From contig NZ_CP070496.1 in assembly GCF_016925535.1 (NCBI RefSeq), positions 186,001-250,000 on the forward strand: DNA of 64,000 nucleotides, written 5' to 3'. The DNA is from Natronoglycomyces albus. GTDB lineage: Bacteria > Actinomycetota > Actinomycetes > Mycobacteriales > Micromonosporaceae. The notes beneath the pieces are model-generated. The model did not search any database, was not told where the DNA came from, and worked only from the letters and a program-made list of their open reading frames with translations. The translations under genes and the position numbers were made by a program. This document shows, piece after piece, positions 25,579-35,435 of the stretch (its first letter is position 1; every line of letters begins with the position of its first letter).

Positions 25579-27216
25579 TCAGGCTGTAGCCGGTTCGCGC
25601 TGCGGGGCGCACAAATACTGCGCGTAGGCGGGCAAGGTCAGGAATGTCGGATAGTCCTCGCCCAAAGCGCATTCGGTGAAGATCTCATGCGCCTCATCGA
25701 AACGGTCACCCTCGAAACGCTCCATCTTGGCGAACTCCTCGGCCATGAGCTGTGTAACCCATTCGCGGGTCACCGTACGCCCATCGTCGGTCTTAGACCC
25801 GGCGTGAATCCACTGCCAGATCTGCGACCGCGAGATTTCGGCCGTAGCCGCGTCCTCCATCAAGTTGTTGATCGCCGCCGCGCCGTTACCGCGCAGCCAC
25901 GACTCGATATAGCGCACCCCGACTTCCAGATTGGCGCGGATGCCCTTCTCGGTGATGAAACCGGAGGTCGACTCGATGTCGAGCAACGCCTTGCCGTCGG
26001 GCACCACGTCTTCACGCAAGTGATCGATCTGGTTGGGCTTATCGCCCAAGACCCCATCGAAGACCTCCATGGCAATACCGACCAGGTCCGGGTGCGCCAC
26101 CCAGCTGCCGTCGAAACCGTCGTAGGCCTCCCGAGTCTTGTCGGCCCGGACCTTCGCCATGGCCGTCGCGTTGGCCTCCTCGTCACGGCGGTTGGGAATG
26201 TTCGCCGCCATCCCACCAATGGCCGAGGCCCCGCGCCGATGGCAGGCCCGCACCAACTGTTCGGTGTAGGCGCGCATAAACGGCGAGGTCATCGTGACCA
26301 AATGCCGGTCAGGAAGCACGAAACGGCTGCCACGATTGCGGAAGTTCTTGATCACCGAGAAGATGTAGTCCCAGCGGCCGGCATTCAGCCCCGCGCTGTG
26401 GTCGCGCAGCTCGTAGAGAATCTCCTCCATCTCAAACGCGGCCGTGATCGTTTCGATGAGCACCGTAGCCCGGATGGTGCCCTGTGGAATGCCCAGCAAT
26501 TCCTGGGCCAGGACGAACACGTCATTCCACAGTCGCGCCTCCAGGTGCGACTCCAGCTTCGGCAGGTAGAAGTACGGCCCCCGCCCCTGATCGATCAGGC
26601 GCTGCGCGTTGTGGAAGAAATACAGCCCGAAATCCACCAGGCCACCCGAGACCGGCACCCCCTCCACGCGCAGATGCCGCTCGGCCAAGTGCCAGCCCCG
26701 CGGACGAACAATGATCGTCGGCAGATCAGTGAGCTTGTCACCGTTCAACGCATACGACTTGCCCTGCTCAGAGGTGAAGTCAATGCGCCGAAGGAGCGCA
26801 TCGGTCAAGTTCAACTGCGCGTTGATGACGTTGTGCCAGCTAGGAGTAGAGGAATCCTCCATATCCGCCAGCCAACACTTCGCCCCCGAATTAAGGGCGT
26901 TGATGGTCATCTTCTTCTCACACGGGCCCGTAATCTCGACCCGGCGGTCCTCCAGACCCGGCGCCAGCGGAGCCACCCGCCACGACGGATCCTCCCGCAC
27001 CCCCGCGGTTTCGGCCAAGAACTGCGGGTCAGCGCCGTTCGAAATCTGGTTGCGACGAATTTGGCGCGCCTGCAACAGTTCCTGGCGGCGTCCCACGAAA
27101 GCGTGGTGCAGCTTGCCCAGAAACTCCAGGGCCTCAGGGGTGAGAACTTCGTCTTGGCGGTCAATGGTCGGGCCGCTCACGGTCACGGCCGGAGTGGTCT
27201 CGGCGAACAGGCTCAT
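25579..27216 (-). CDS. aceB: Malate synthase A
   Basis: A 545-residue glyoxylate-shunt enzyme that condenses glyoxylate with acetyl-CoA to malate. The malate synthase signature RDHSAGLNAGRWDYIFS is present, as are ITGPCEKKMTINALNSGA near the N-terminus and GTIRATVLIETITAAFEMEE. Length and order fit the A isoform, not the longer G isoform usual in mycobacteria. A clear Shine-Dalgarno (GAGGAGG) precedes ATG 27216. It lies downstream of aceA on the same strand with 237 bp between. Confidence 0.97.
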   Translation of the reverse strand: MSLFAETTPAVTVSGPTIDRQDEVLTPEALEFLGKLHHAFVGRRQELLQARQIRRNQISNGADPQFLAETAGVREDPSWRVAPLAPGLEDRRVEITGPCEKKMTINALNSGAKCWLADMEDSSTPSWHNVINAQLNLTDALLRRIDFTSEQGKSYALNGDKLTDLPTIIVRPRGWHLAERHLRVEGVPVSGGLVDFGLYFFHNAQRLIDQGRGPYFYLPKLESHLEARLWNDVFVLAQELLGIPQGTIRATVLIETITAAFEMEEILYELRDHSAGLNAGRWDYIFSVIKNFRNRGSRFVLPDRHLVTMTSPFMRAYTEQLVRACHRRGASAIGGMAANIPNRRDEEANATAMAKVRADKTREAYDGFDGSWVAHPDLVGIAMEVFDGVLGDKPNQIDHLREDVVPDGKALLDIESTSGFITEKGIRANLEVGVRYIESWLRGNGAAAINNLMEDAATAEISRSQIWQWIHAGSKTDDGRTVTREWVTQLMAEEFAKMERFEGDRFDEAHEIFTECALGEDYPTFLTLPAYAQYLCAPQREPATA

Positions 27217-27264
27217 GGCTACCTCCTCGGAGGCGTCGTAGGTGGAAATCGACGGAAGTTTCGC

Positions 27265-27294
27265 GGTGGCATTGACAGCATCGTCAATGCCACC
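27265..27294 (-). terminator. Perfect 12-bp hairpin between aceA and aceB
   Basis: GGTGGCATTGAC - AGCATC - GTCAATGCCACC, 49 bp upstream of the aceB start and 160 bp after the aceA stop. It could end the aceA transcript, attenuate aceB, or be an operator; no T-run follows on either strand. Confidence 0.5.
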
Positions 27295-27453
27295 GGTGCG
27301 TGCGTGTGGTCAGTTGTGCGAGTCCCATATCAGGGTCCAACAGGATTGCCCTCAACGGAACCATTTGCCGCAACCGCGCTTAGGGCCGCCCGGTCGGCTA
27401 TACGGTTCACTAGCCGCCCTTGGAACTGGGTTACCGCGCTGGCCGGAGGCGCT

Positions 27454-28767
27454 TTAGTGGAACTGACCTGCCTCGGTCGAGCCCGCTAGGGCCAGGGTGG
27501 AGCCCGTCGGGTTCAACGCGGTGGCCACTTCGTCGAAGTAACCGGTGCCGACTTCCCGCTGGTGTTTGGTAGCGGTGTAGCCGCGCGATTCGGCCGCGAA
27601 CTCGCGTTCTTGCAGGTCCACATAGGCCGTCATGCCTTCCTTCGCGTACTTGTGGGCGAGGTCGAACATGGAGTAGTTCAGGGCGTGGAAGCCCGCCAGG
27701 GTGATGAACTGGAAGGTGAAGCCCATCGCGCCTAGCTCGCGCTGGAACTTTGCGATGGTCGCGTCGTCGAGGTGACGCTTCCAGTTGAACGATGGCGAGC
27801 AGTTGTAGGCCAACATTTGGTCGGGATATTCGGCCTTCACCGCTTCGGCGAAACGGCGCGCGACCTCCAGGTCGGGGGTGCCGGTTTCCATCCAGATCAG
27901 GTCGGCGTATGGCGCGTAGGATTTCGCGCGGTCGATACATGGCTCGATGCCGTTGTTGACCCGGTAGAAGCCCTCGGCGGTGCGTTCGCCGGTGAGGAAC
28001 TTGGCGTCGCGTTCGTCGATGTCCGAGGTGATCAGCGTGGCGGCTTCGGCGTCGGTGCGGGCGACGATGAGGGTCGGCGTCCCGGCGACGTCGGCGGCCA
28101 GACGGGCGGCGTTGAGCGTGCGAACGTGCTGGCTGGTGGGGATGAGCACCTTGCCACCCAGGTGGCCGCACTTCTTTTCGCTGGAGAGCTGGTCTTCCCA
28201 GTGGACTCCGGCGGCTCCGGCGTCGATCATGCCTTTCATGAGCTCGAAGGCGTTGAGCGGGCCGCCGAATCCGGCTTCGGCGTCGGCGACGATCGGCACC
28301 AACCAGTCCTGGACCGACTGGATACCTTCGGCGAATTCAATCTGGTCGGCGCGCAGGAGGGCGTTGTTGATGCGGCGCACGACCTGCGGGACCGAGTTGG
28401 CCGGGTACAGCGACTGGTCCGGGTAGGTCTGGCCGGAGATGTTGGCGTCGGCGGCCACCTGCCAGCCCGACAGATAGATGGCGCGTAGGCCAGCTTTGAC
28501 CTGCTGGACAGCTTGGTTTCCGGTCAGGGCGCCCAAGGCGTTGGTGTAGCCGCCGTTGGGGGCTTCTTCGGTCAGCTGCTTCCACAGTTTCTCGGCGCCG
28601 CGCTTGGCGAGGGTGCGTTCCTCTTGCACTCGTCCGCGCAGTTTGATGACGTCCTGCGGCTGGTAGTCACGGGTGACGTTTTCCCAGCGCGGGTTCGCGG
28701 CCCATTCGAGGCTCAACTGCTCGGCGGTGAGTTGCTTGTCATCGTGGCTAAAGGTGTGGTCGGTCAT
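27454..28767 (-). CDS. aceA: Isocitrate lyase
   Basis: A 437-residue enzyme that splits isocitrate into succinate and glyoxylate, allowing growth on acetate or fatty acids. The active-site motif KKCGH is present ([20 protein letters not shown]), with [12 protein letters not shown] and DADTGFGG-like text ([20 protein letters not shown]). The C-terminus has [20 protein letters not shown] 28767 is used; a frame extension upstream to 28866 lacks conserved sequence. It is divergent from ramB. Confidence 0.97.
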   Translation of the reverse strand: MTDHTFSHDDKQLTAEQLSLEWAANPRWENVTRDYQPQDVIKLRGRVQEERTLAKRGAEKLWKQLTEEAPNGGYTNALGALTGNQAVQQVKAGLRAIYLSGWQVAADANISGQTYPDQSLYPANSVPQVVRRINNALLRADQIEFAEGIQSVQDWLVPIVADAEAGFGGPLNAFELMKGMIDAGAAGVHWEDQLSSEKKCGHLGGKVLIPTSQHVRTLNAARLAADVAGTPTLIVARTDAEAATLITSDIDERDAKFLTGERTAEGFYRVNNGIEPCIDRAKSYAPYADLIWMETGTPDLEVARRFAEAVKAEYPDQMLAYNCSPSFNWKRHLDDATIAKFQRELGAMGFTFQFITLAGFHALNYSMFDLAHKYAKEGMTAYVDLQEREFAAESRGYTATKHQREVGTGYFDEVATALNPTGSTLALAGSTEAGQFH

Positions 28768-28897
28768 CTCGATCTCCTGTGAGTCGCCGGGCCGGTCGCT
28801 GGCGCGGTGGCCGGTATGTGTGCCGTGGAGACGTCTTGTCGTTAGGTCGCTGCCTCCTGCCTTCAATGTTTCTCTCCTGACAAGCAGAAATCAGCAT

Positions 28898-28934
28898 AAG
28901 TTACTGGAAAGTTCGGCAGTTCTTCGCTTACAGT
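28898..28934. promoter_or_regulatory. Putative RamB-site region and ramB promoter
   Basis: Tandem AAGTTACTGG (28898) and AAAGTTCGGCA (28908) resemble the AAAGTTTGCAA-type RamB site of corynebacteria. A -10-like TACAGT (28929-28934) ends 6 bp before the ramB ATG, suggesting near-leaderless mRNA. The site assignment is by resemblance only. Confidence 0.4.
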
Positions 28935-28940
28935 AAAAAA

Positions 28941-30581
28941 ATGAAAAAGAACCCACTGACTGATCTGAGCCCTGAAAGCGGCGCTGCGCGGCCTGATCCT
29001 GCAGCTGCGCGAGGTAAGAAACTGGCATCATCGCAGGAAAATGGCCATAACATGGCTCACAGTCCGTGGGGAGCGGCTGAGGCGGCCCAGTTGAGTTCCG
29101 AACAGGATGAGGCCATCGACCTCATCGCGTTGGGGAAAAGAATCCGTTTTTTGCGCAAACAGCAATCTCTGACGCTGGACTCCTTGGGGGAGGCGGTCGG
29201 GACTGCCGCCTCGCAACTGTCGCTGATAGAGAACGGCAAGCGGGAGCCCAAGCTGTCGATGCTGCGTGCATTGGCCCATGAACTGGGTGTTTCCACCGAT
29301 GAACTCTTGGGAACGGAGCCTCCCAGCCGGCGGGTGGCGCTGGAGATAGAGCTGGAGCGGGCCCAGCGCTCGGCTCAGTATCAATCGTTGGGGCTGCCAA
29401 CCGTGCGGGTCTCCTCGCGGTTGCCTACCGAGGTGCTAGAAGCGCTGATCGGTCTTCATCATGAGGTCGACAGGCAGGTCAATTTGCACGCGGCCACCCC
29501 CGAAGAGGCGCGCCGGGCGAACACGGAGCTACGGCGGCGTATGCGCGACAAGGACAATTATTTCGAGTCGATCGAAAAGGAGGCACATCGGCTGTTGACC
29601 GCGGTGGAGTACCGTTCGGGGCCGCTGTCGCAGCACATGATTTCGCACTTGGCCTCGTATCTGGGCTTTACTCTGCATCATGTCAACGACTTGCCGCACT
29701 CGACGCGGTCGGTGACCGACCTGCGGAATCGGCGGATCTACTTGACGCAGAACAAGGCCAGTTCGCACGATCCACGCACGGTGTTGTTGCAGGCCATCGC
29801 CAGTCAGGTGTTGGAGCTAGAGGTGCCCTCGACCTACCTGGAGTTTCTGGGGCAGCGGGTGGCGACCAACTATCTGGCGGCGGCGCTTCTGGTGCCAGAG
29901 TCCAGCGCGGTCAAGTTCTTGCGGCGAGCGATGGACGCCAAGCAAATCGCGGTGGAGGATTTGCGCGATAATTTTGCCGTTTCTTACGAAACGGCCGCCC
30001 ATCGCTTTACCAACTTGGCCACGCATCACCTCGGGATTCGCACGCACTTTCAGAAGGTTCACAAGTCGGGGATCATCTTCAAGGCCTACGAGAACGACGG
30101 GGTGACGTTTCCGCAAGACCCCACTGGCGCTATCGAGGGGCAGCCGGTGTGCCGGTTCTGGACCAGTCGCGAGGTCTTCGACGTTCCGGATAAATTCAGC
30201 GCCTATAACCAGTACACCGACACGCAGGCGGGTACGTACTGGTGCACGGCGCGCACCGAGCGAGGCCCTGATGGGGAATTTTCGTTGAGCATCGGGGTCC
30301 CCTATGAGTCGGCCAAGTGGTTCCGAGGCAAGGAGACCACTGAGCGTTCGGTGTCGCGGTGTCCGGACCCCGACTGTTGTCGACGGCCGCCGCCGGATCT
30401 GGCCGCCGCCTGGGCCGGTCACGCCTGGCCCAGCGGGCGGGCGACCTCCTCGCAGCTGGCGGCCATGCCTCCGGGTTCGTTCCCGGGCGTGGACGAAACT
30501 GAGGTGTACAGGTTCCTGGAGGCGCATTCGCCCAAGAGTCAGCCGGGGCGTCGCGGGCATCGGCAGGGTTCGGCGGGCTGA
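28941..30581 (+). CDS. ramB: RamB-type regulator of acetate/glyoxylate metabolism
   Basis: A 546-residue regulator. An N-terminal XRE helix-turn-helix lies at about residues 60-120 (LGKRIRFLRKQQSLTLDSLG, AASQLSLIENGKREPKLSML). A metallopeptidase-like IrrE/ImmA region follows (LVPESSAVKFLRRAM), then a ScfR-type C-terminal domain with Cys residues (CPDPDCCRRPP). This is the RamB architecture; RamB controls aceA and aceB. The first 40 residues look unconserved, so an internal ATG (29035 or 29050) is possible. The final 20 residues are basic and low-complexity. It is divergent from aceA. Confidence 0.9.
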   Translation: MKKNPLTDLSPESGAARPDPAAARGKKLASSQENGHNMAHSPWGAAEAAQLSSEQDEAIDLIALGKRIRFLRKQQSLTLDSLGEAVGTAASQLSLIENGKREPKLSMLRALAHELGVSTDELLGTEPPSRRVALEIELERAQRSAQYQSLGLPTVRVSSRLPTEVLEALIGLHHEVDRQVNLHAATPEEARRANTELRRRMRDKDNYFESIEKEAHRLLTAVEYRSGPLSQHMISHLASYLGFTLHHVNDLPHSTRSVTDLRNRRIYLTQNKASSHDPRTVLLQAIASQVLELEVPSTYLEFLGQRVATNYLAAALLVPESSAVKFLRRAMDAKQIAVEDLRDNFAVSYETAAHRFTNLATHHLGIRTHFQKVHKSGIIFKAYENDGVTFPQDPTGAIEGQPVCRFWTSREVFDVPDKFSAYNQYTDTQAGTYWCTARTERGPDGEFSLSIGVPYESAKWFRGKETTERSVSRCPDPDCCRRPPPDLAAAWAGHAWPSGRATSSQLAAMPPGSFPGVDETEVYRFLEAHSPKSQPGRRGHRQGSAG

Positions 30582-30654
30582 GACCTGCGGCGCATGCATG
30601 CCCGCAAGCCACCGCCCGCCTGCCCAGCCGCAAGGCGAACCTGAAACGACCTGC

Positions 30655-31824
30655 CTAGGTCAGCCGGGTGATGCTGGCGTCCCAGCGGGGCGTGCGGCCG
30701 ACCCACTTGGCCACGTCGTCCACGGCAGCGCGCAAATGTTCCTCGTCGGCGATCGCTGAGTTCCATTCGGCCGCCTCGACCACCAACTCATCTTTCACCC
30801 GCCGCAGTGCCACGCGGCCGGGAACCCGCGCCCCGACATAGATCGGCAGGCAATAGTAGCCAAATGTCCGCTTAGCTTGTGGCACATAGATTTCGATTTT
30901 CCAGTCATGGCCATGTAGGCGCCGTAGTCGTTCGCGGTACCACACCAGCGGGTCGAACAATGACACCGCGACCGCGTGATCCTCATCGACGGTCGGCACG
31001 TCCGTCAGGTCCGGGTCAATCCACACTTCTGGGCCCCATCCTTCGATCGCGACCTGTGGAAGCGCCAGCTGGGCGATGGCTTGTCTAGCTGGGGCGACGC
31101 GCATCCGAAAGTAGTCGGCCAGGTCAGCGGTGGTAGCCACGCCCAGGGCCTTGATGGCACGCAGGAGGAGGACCCGACTGCATTCGTCGGCCTCCGCATC
31201 CCATTGGTGCGCAGATGGAATCGTGTCCTCGGCCAGCCGATAGACCCGCTTGAAACCGGCCCGGTCAGCACAGACCGCCTCACCTGTCCACAACATCCAT
31301 TCCAGTGCCCGCTTGTGCTCCGAAGGCGAGCCCCATCCGGTCTCCTCAGCCAGGCGGACTGGCGCGGAGGGGAAGTCGGAGACGGTGGTGAAACCCCGAT
31401 CCCGCAAAACCGCTCGAGCTTCGGCGAGCGCCTTTGGGTTCGGGTCGGAGGGTCCTTTGTCTGGCAGGCGGTATAGGGCGCGGCGGGAGGCGAAATACGG
31501 CCATAGCTCGACGGGGACCAGTGACATCGCGTGGGCCATGAACTCGAACGAGGCGGCCTCCTCGCGCTCTTCGAGACACGTGGTGGCCGCCTCGACAGTG
31601 GCACCACGGGCCAGCATCGTCAGTTCGTGAGCACGACGGACCGAGGAAATCGTGTCCAGCTGGATGCAGCCCAGTTGGCTGAGCAAGTGCCGATAGGCGT
31701 CGATCTGCCCGCCAGCGTCGGCCTGATCGGTGGGGCGGTCGCTGCTGTCGGGCACACGGACGGACTGTAGCTGCGCGTGGGCGGCGATTCGCCGGGCTTC
31801 GTCGACAGACAGGTGATCAAGCAT
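30655..31824 (-). CDS. YcaQ/AlkX-like winged-helix DNA glycosylase family protein
   Basis: About 389 residues of the HTH_42 (YcaQ) family, whose members unhook interstrand DNA crosslinks. The N-terminal motif LGCIQLDTISSVRRAHELTM matches the QxD-TI-V-R-H-L signature. FDPLVWYRERLRRLHG and GYYCLPIYVGARVPGRVALR mark the conserved C-terminus. A short Asp/Ser/Pro-rich insert (DSSDRPTDQADAGGQ) sits near residue 25. ATG 31824 has AAGGA upstream. Confidence 0.9.
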   Translation of the reverse strand: MLDHLSVDEARRIAAHAQLQSVRVPDSSDRPTDQADAGGQIDAYRHLLSQLGCIQLDTISSVRRAHELTMLARGATVEAATTCLEEREEAASFEFMAHAMSLVPVELWPYFASRRALYRLPDKGPSDPNPKALAEARAVLRDRGFTTVSDFPSAPVRLAEETGWGSPSEHKRALEWMLWTGEAVCADRAGFKRVYRLAEDTIPSAHQWDAEADECSRVLLLRAIKALGVATTADLADYFRMRVAPARQAIAQLALPQVAIEGWGPEVWIDPDLTDVPTVDEDHAVAVSLFDPLVWYRERLRRLHGHDWKIEIYVPQAKRTFGYYCLPIYVGARVPGRVALRRVKDELVVEAAEWNSAIADEEHLRAAVDDVAKWVGRTPRWDASITRLT

Positions 31825-31969
31825 GGAGTGTTCCTTCGGCCGGAGTGGGTTTTTCACGGTAACGCGCGGGTATGACGCGATGGTGCGGCCAGTTCGAATT
31901 TAGGACCAATTTCGGAGCGCAAGGGGTATCGCTGCTGGTGAAGGGAGCAAGACGCGCGGAAACGATTAT

Positions 31970-32019
31970 TTCATCACCCGATGAATAACTGTGCTACATT
32001 GAATTCATCAGATGCTGAA
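31970..32019 (+). promoter_or_regulatory. Two TetR-type operators ahead of the ABC transporter operon
   Basis: Operator 1, TTCATC-ACCC-GATGAA (31970-31985), is a perfect dyad. Operator 2, TTCATC-AGAT-GCTGAA (32004-32019), has one mismatch. Starts are 34 bp apart. A -10-like TACATT (31996-32001) lies between them. The TetR gene at the end of the operon is the likely binder. Confidence 0.6.
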
Positions 32020-32033
32020 TTAAGGAGAGGGTC

Positions 32034-32759
32034 ATGACACCCGCCGCCACCATCAACCACCTCAACGTCGACCGCGGAGGCCGCCCAGTCCTCCGCGCAC
32101 TCAACACCCACATCAACACCGGATCCATAACCGGCCTACTCGGGCCCTCCGGCTCGGGCAAAACCACGCTGATTCGCGCCATCGTCGGAGTACAAAAAAT
32201 CCGCTCAGGCTCCGTCAGCGTCTTCGGCCTCCCCGCAGGCAGCACCGAGGTGCGCCGCCGCGTCGGCTACGTCACCCAACACGCCGCGATCTATCCCGAC
32301 CTCACCGTCGAAGCCAACGTGCGCTACTTCGCCGCCCTCTACGGGGCGAACACCCACGACGCCGACCGTGCCATCACCGAGGTGGGAATGACCGACCACG
32401 CGAAACAACTGGCCGCCAACCTCTCCGGAGGACAAAAAACCCGCACCTCCCTGGCCTGCGCCCTCGTCACCAACCCGGAAATGCTCGTCCTCGACGAGCC
32501 GACAGTAGGCCTCGACCCGGTCTTGAGAGAAGAACTGTGGGACCAATTCCGGGCGCTGGCCGCCTCCGGTAAGACGCTGGTGATTTCCAGCCATGTCATG
32601 GACGAAGCCGAACGCTGCGACCGGCTGTTGTTGCTGCGGCAAGGGCGGTTCCTCGCCGATGACACGCCTCAGCGGCTCCTAGAAACCACCGGAGAGGCCA
32701 CCATGGACCAGGCATTCTTGTTCCTGGTCCGCCAACGTGCGACCGAAAAGGAGGCCTGA
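32034..32759 (+). CDS. ABC transporter ATP-binding protein
   Basis: A 241-residue ATPase. Walker A GLLGPSGSGKTTLIRAIVG, signature NLSGGQKTRTSLACAL, Walker B MLVLDEPTVGLDPVLRE and H-loop VISSHVMDEAERCDRLLLL. Typical of two-component ABC-2 exporters. Strong Shine-Dalgarno (TTAAGGAGAGG). It is followed by the permease with one base between stop and start, then a TetR gene, forming a self-regulated export operon. Substrate unknown. Confidence 0.95.
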   Translation: MTPAATINHLNVDRGGRPVLRALNTHINTGSITGLLGPSGSGKTTLIRAIVGVQKIRSGSVSVFGLPAGSTEVRRRVGYVTQHAAIYPDLTVEANVRYFAALYGANTHDADRAITEVGMTDHAKQLAANLSGGQKTRTSLACALVTNPEMLVLDEPTVGLDPVLREELWDQFRALAASGKTLVISSHVMDEAERCDRLLLLRQGRFLADDTPQRLLETTGEATMDQAFLFLVRQRATEKEA

Positions 32760-32760
32760 G

Positions 32761-33498
32761 ATGAACCTCCGGCACACCCTCGTATGCGCGGCCCGCGTGC
32801 TGCGCCAGATTAAATCCGATCGCCGCACCATCGGCATGATGCTGGCCGTGCCAGCCCTGCTCATGACATTGATGTACTTCATCTTTGAGTCCTCGCCAGA
32901 AGTGTTCAATCGAGTCGGGCTCATCATGCTGGGCGTGTTCCCCTTCGTGCTGATGTTCTTGGTTACCAGCGTGACCATGCTGCGTGAGCGCACTGGCGGC
33001 ACGCTGGAGCGGCTCATGACCACCCCCTGTGGCAAATTCGACCTCATCGCCGGTTATGCCATCGCCTTCGGGCTGGCCGCCGCCGCGCAATCGTCGATTG
33101 CCGCCGCGGTCGCCTATTGGTTTCTGGGGTTGGAAACAGTCGGCTCCGTGGGCCTGGTGGTTCTCATCGCTGTCGTGACCGCCCTACTGGGAATGGCGTT
33201 GGGGCTGCTGGTGTCGGCCTTCGCGCGCAGCGAGTTCCAAGCCGTACAGTTCATGCCGGTGGTCGTGGTTCCGCAATTGCTCTTGTGCGGCCTGATCTGG
33301 CCGCGCGAGGAAATGGCCGGTTGGCTCCAAGCGGTATCGGACCTCTTGCCGCTCACCTATGCCATCGAAGCGCTGGGCGAGGTGCAGGTCAACGCCGAGG
33401 CCACGGGAACGCTGTGGTTCTCTTTGGGCATCGTCGGCGGTGCCGCGATCGTGGCCGTGATCGCGGGGGCATTGACACTGCGCAGACGAACGGCCTAA
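32761..33498 (+). CDS. ABC-2 type transporter permease
   Basis: 245 residues with six predicted helices (IGMMLAVPALLMTLMYFIF; IMLGVFPFVLMFLVTSVTML; VVLIAVVTALLGMALGLLV; WFSLGIVGGAAIVAVIAGAL). The ABC-2 loop has RTGGTLERLMTTPCGKFDLI and PLTYAIEALGEVQVN. ATG 32761 directly follows the ATPase stop (TGA-G-ATG), so translation is coupled. It forms the membrane part of the exporter. Confidence 0.93.
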   Translation: MNLRHTLVCAARVLRQIKSDRRTIGMMLAVPALLMTLMYFIFESSPEVFNRVGLIMLGVFPFVLMFLVTSVTMLRERTGGTLERLMTTPCGKFDLIAGYAIAFGLAAAAQSSIAAAVAYWFLGLETVGSVGLVVLIAVVTALLGMALGLLVSAFARSEFQAVQFMPVVVVPQLLLCGLIWPREEMAGWLQAVSDLLPLTYAIEALGEVQVNAEATGTLWFSLGIVGGAAIVAVIAGALTLRRRTA

Positions 33499-33520
33499 TC
33501 CATAGGTACGCTTCTGAATC

Positions 33521-34138
33521 GTGGATTCCGACATGAAACGCAGCGGACGCAGGCCCGGTAAGCCCGATACTCGCGAAGAAATCCTTGTCTCGGCGCGGGA
33601 ACTCTTCGCCACGCTCGGTTTCGACCGGGCCTCCGTCCGCCGCATCGCCGCTGAGGCAAACGTCGACCCGGCGTTGGTCCACCATTACTTTGGTTCGAAA
33701 AACGACTTGTTCTTGGCGGCGGTCGATCTGCCCTTTGACCCGGCGGTGAAGGTACGCACGGTGGCCCAGCCGGGAGTGGAAGGGCTGGGGGAGCGGCTGA
33801 TCCACATGTTTGTGACGATGTGGGATTCCCCGGCCGCAGAGCGGCTGGTGGCTCTATTTCGGGCCGCGCACGGTGAGGAACAGTCGGCGAACTTGGTGCG
33901 CAAGGTGTTCGAATCGCGCATCATGGATGTCCTCAATGGGGTTTTGGGGCAGACGGTCGACCACATTGACATGCGGGCGAATCTGGTGGCCTCGCAATTG
34001 TTTGGACTGGCCATGACGCGCTACATCTTGCGTTTGCAGCCATTGGCGTCACTGTCGGTCGCGGCTTTGGTAACGATTTACGCACCAACGGTTCAGCGGT
34101 ATTTGACGATGGATTTGTCCGCAGTTGTGAATGAATGA
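33521..34138 (+). CDS. TetR family transcriptional regulator
   Basis: 205 residues with an N-terminal TetR DNA-binding domain: TREEILVSARELFATLGFDR, RRIAAEANVDPALVHHYFG, SKNDLFLAAVDL. The C-terminal ligand domain is of the TetR_C type common in actinomycetes. GTG 33521 or ATG 33533 could be the start; neither has a clear ribosome site. It lies 22 bp after the permease and probably represses the operon through the dyads at 31970-32019. Confidence 0.93.
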   Translation: MDSDMKRSGRRPGKPDTREEILVSARELFATLGFDRASVRRIAAEANVDPALVHHYFGSKNDLFLAAVDLPFDPAVKVRTVAQPGVEGLGERLIHMFVTMWDSPAAERLVALFRAAHGEEQSANLVRKVFESRIMDVLNGVLGQTVDHIDMRANLVASQLFGLAMTRYILRLQPLASLSVAALVTIYAPTVQRYLTMDLSAVVNE

Positions 34139-34325
34139 GCGCTGTGGCACGGCACCCCGACGCCGCTTCCGGTCGCTAAAGCCTTTCGAATCAGCCGCCA
34201 GTGGGCTTGGGGTGGCCGTTTTCGCAGCGGGCGGTCGGGGGCTTGGATACGCTGAAGGGTGACCATTTCCGGCAGATTCGCCTAGAGCGGACCCTGTCGC
34301 AGCGACCGCGGCCGAAGGGTGGCCC

Positions 34326-35294
34326 ATGTCAGACCCCAACCAAAATCCGTCGCAACCTCAGCAGCCAGACCAACCCCCATGGCCCGGCCAACCTTCGCCG
34401 CCGTCTGAGCCGCCAGCTGCGGGCCCTACCCAGCCAAACCTCCATCCACCTAGCCCACCCCAGCCTCCGCCGGGTCCACCGCCGCCGGGCTACCAGTCGC
34501 CTGGATACCAGCAACCCGACTATGGACAGGGTCCGCAGCAGGCATACCAGGCCCCCGCCTACCAGCAGGGGTATCAGCGCCCCGAATACCAAGAGCCCGG
34601 ATATCAATACGGCTATCAGGGCCATGCCTCGCAACAGCAACAGCAAAGGTCAGGTTCGGTCGCGACCATCGCGGTCGTGATCATGCTGGTCTTGCTCTTG
34701 ATCGGTGGTGCGGTAGGCGCGTGGTGGTACTTCAGCGAGCGCCATGACGGCGACAGTGCGGTCCTACCGACGATCACCGGCCAAGAGGACGACCAGGCCG
34801 ATGAACCCGAGGAGGAAGAGGCTCGCATCGAAGACACCGAAGCGGGTCTTTCCTATGAGATGCGCGAGGGTTGGACGTTTACCGGCAGCGAAGAGCTGAT
34901 CGACGAGTTCTCCTCTGAATACATGATCAACGGGGACGGCACAAACGAAGACGTCGGCGTCATCTATGGAGCCTGGGGCGAGCCGACAAACGAGCTGGCC
35001 TTGGCCCAACGCGCGGAGGATATGGTCCTCAACAACGCCTACTACTTCTTCCCCAATATCGAATCGGTTGAGGAGCTGTCCTCGGAGTCGACCATGGTCA
35101 GCGACATCCCGGCTCATGATTCGCGCATTCTCATCAATGATCCCAATGAACCACAGATGTATGTGCGGGTGTTCGTGGTCGAAAACCAGGGCCGTCTCGC
35201 GGCCCTGATCGGGTTTTCGGACGACGGCAACGATGAGGTCACCGGTCAGCTCAACGAGATCATGGACTCCATGGAAGTCATTGACCACGACTGA
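34326..35294 (+). CDS. Proline/tyrosine-repeat single-pass membrane protein A
   Basis: 322 residues. The first 105 are disordered with GY(Q)xP/QPxY repeats (PPGYQSPGYQQPDYGQGPQQ). One transmembrane helix follows (TIAVVIMLVLLLIGGAVGAW, then WYF), and an extracellular domain of about 180 residues (AGLSYEMREGWTFTGSEELI, then VEELSSESTMVSDIPAHDSR and [15 protein letters not shown]). The next gene is a paralog of the same layout. It resembles actinobacterial proteins with cytosolic repeat tails and a PsbP/LpqN-like outer domain, an uncertain guess. Confidence 0.85.
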   Translation: MSDPNQNPSQPQQPDQPPWPGQPSPPSEPPAAGPTQPNLHPPSPPQPPPGPPPPGYQSPGYQQPDYGQGPQQAYQAPAYQQGYQRPEYQEPGYQYGYQGHASQQQQQRSGSVATIAVVIMLVLLLIGGAVGAWWYFSERHDGDSAVLPTITGQEDDQADEPEEEEARIEDTEAGLSYEMREGWTFTGSEELIDEFSSEYMINGDGTNEDVGVIYGAWGEPTNELALAQRAEDMVLNNAYYFFPNIESVEELSSESTMVSDIPAHDSRILINDPNEPQMYVRVFVVENQGRLAALIGFSDDGNDEVTGQLNEIMDSMEVIDHD

Positions 35295-35435
35295 CAGGGG
35301 CCAGACCCCCTGAACCTGTGGCACAGCGGCCCTGTGGCATCGACTGATTACTCTAGCCTCACATACCGATGAGTGATCAGGGTTGACCTCGAGCAGTGGA
35401 ATCGGGTCGGGCCCAGGACGAGCAGGAGGGTCGCA

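Noticed and set aside
25549-27489. 646-codon plus-strand open frame
   Set aside because: Antisense to aceB; the malate synthase signature is in the opposite strand.
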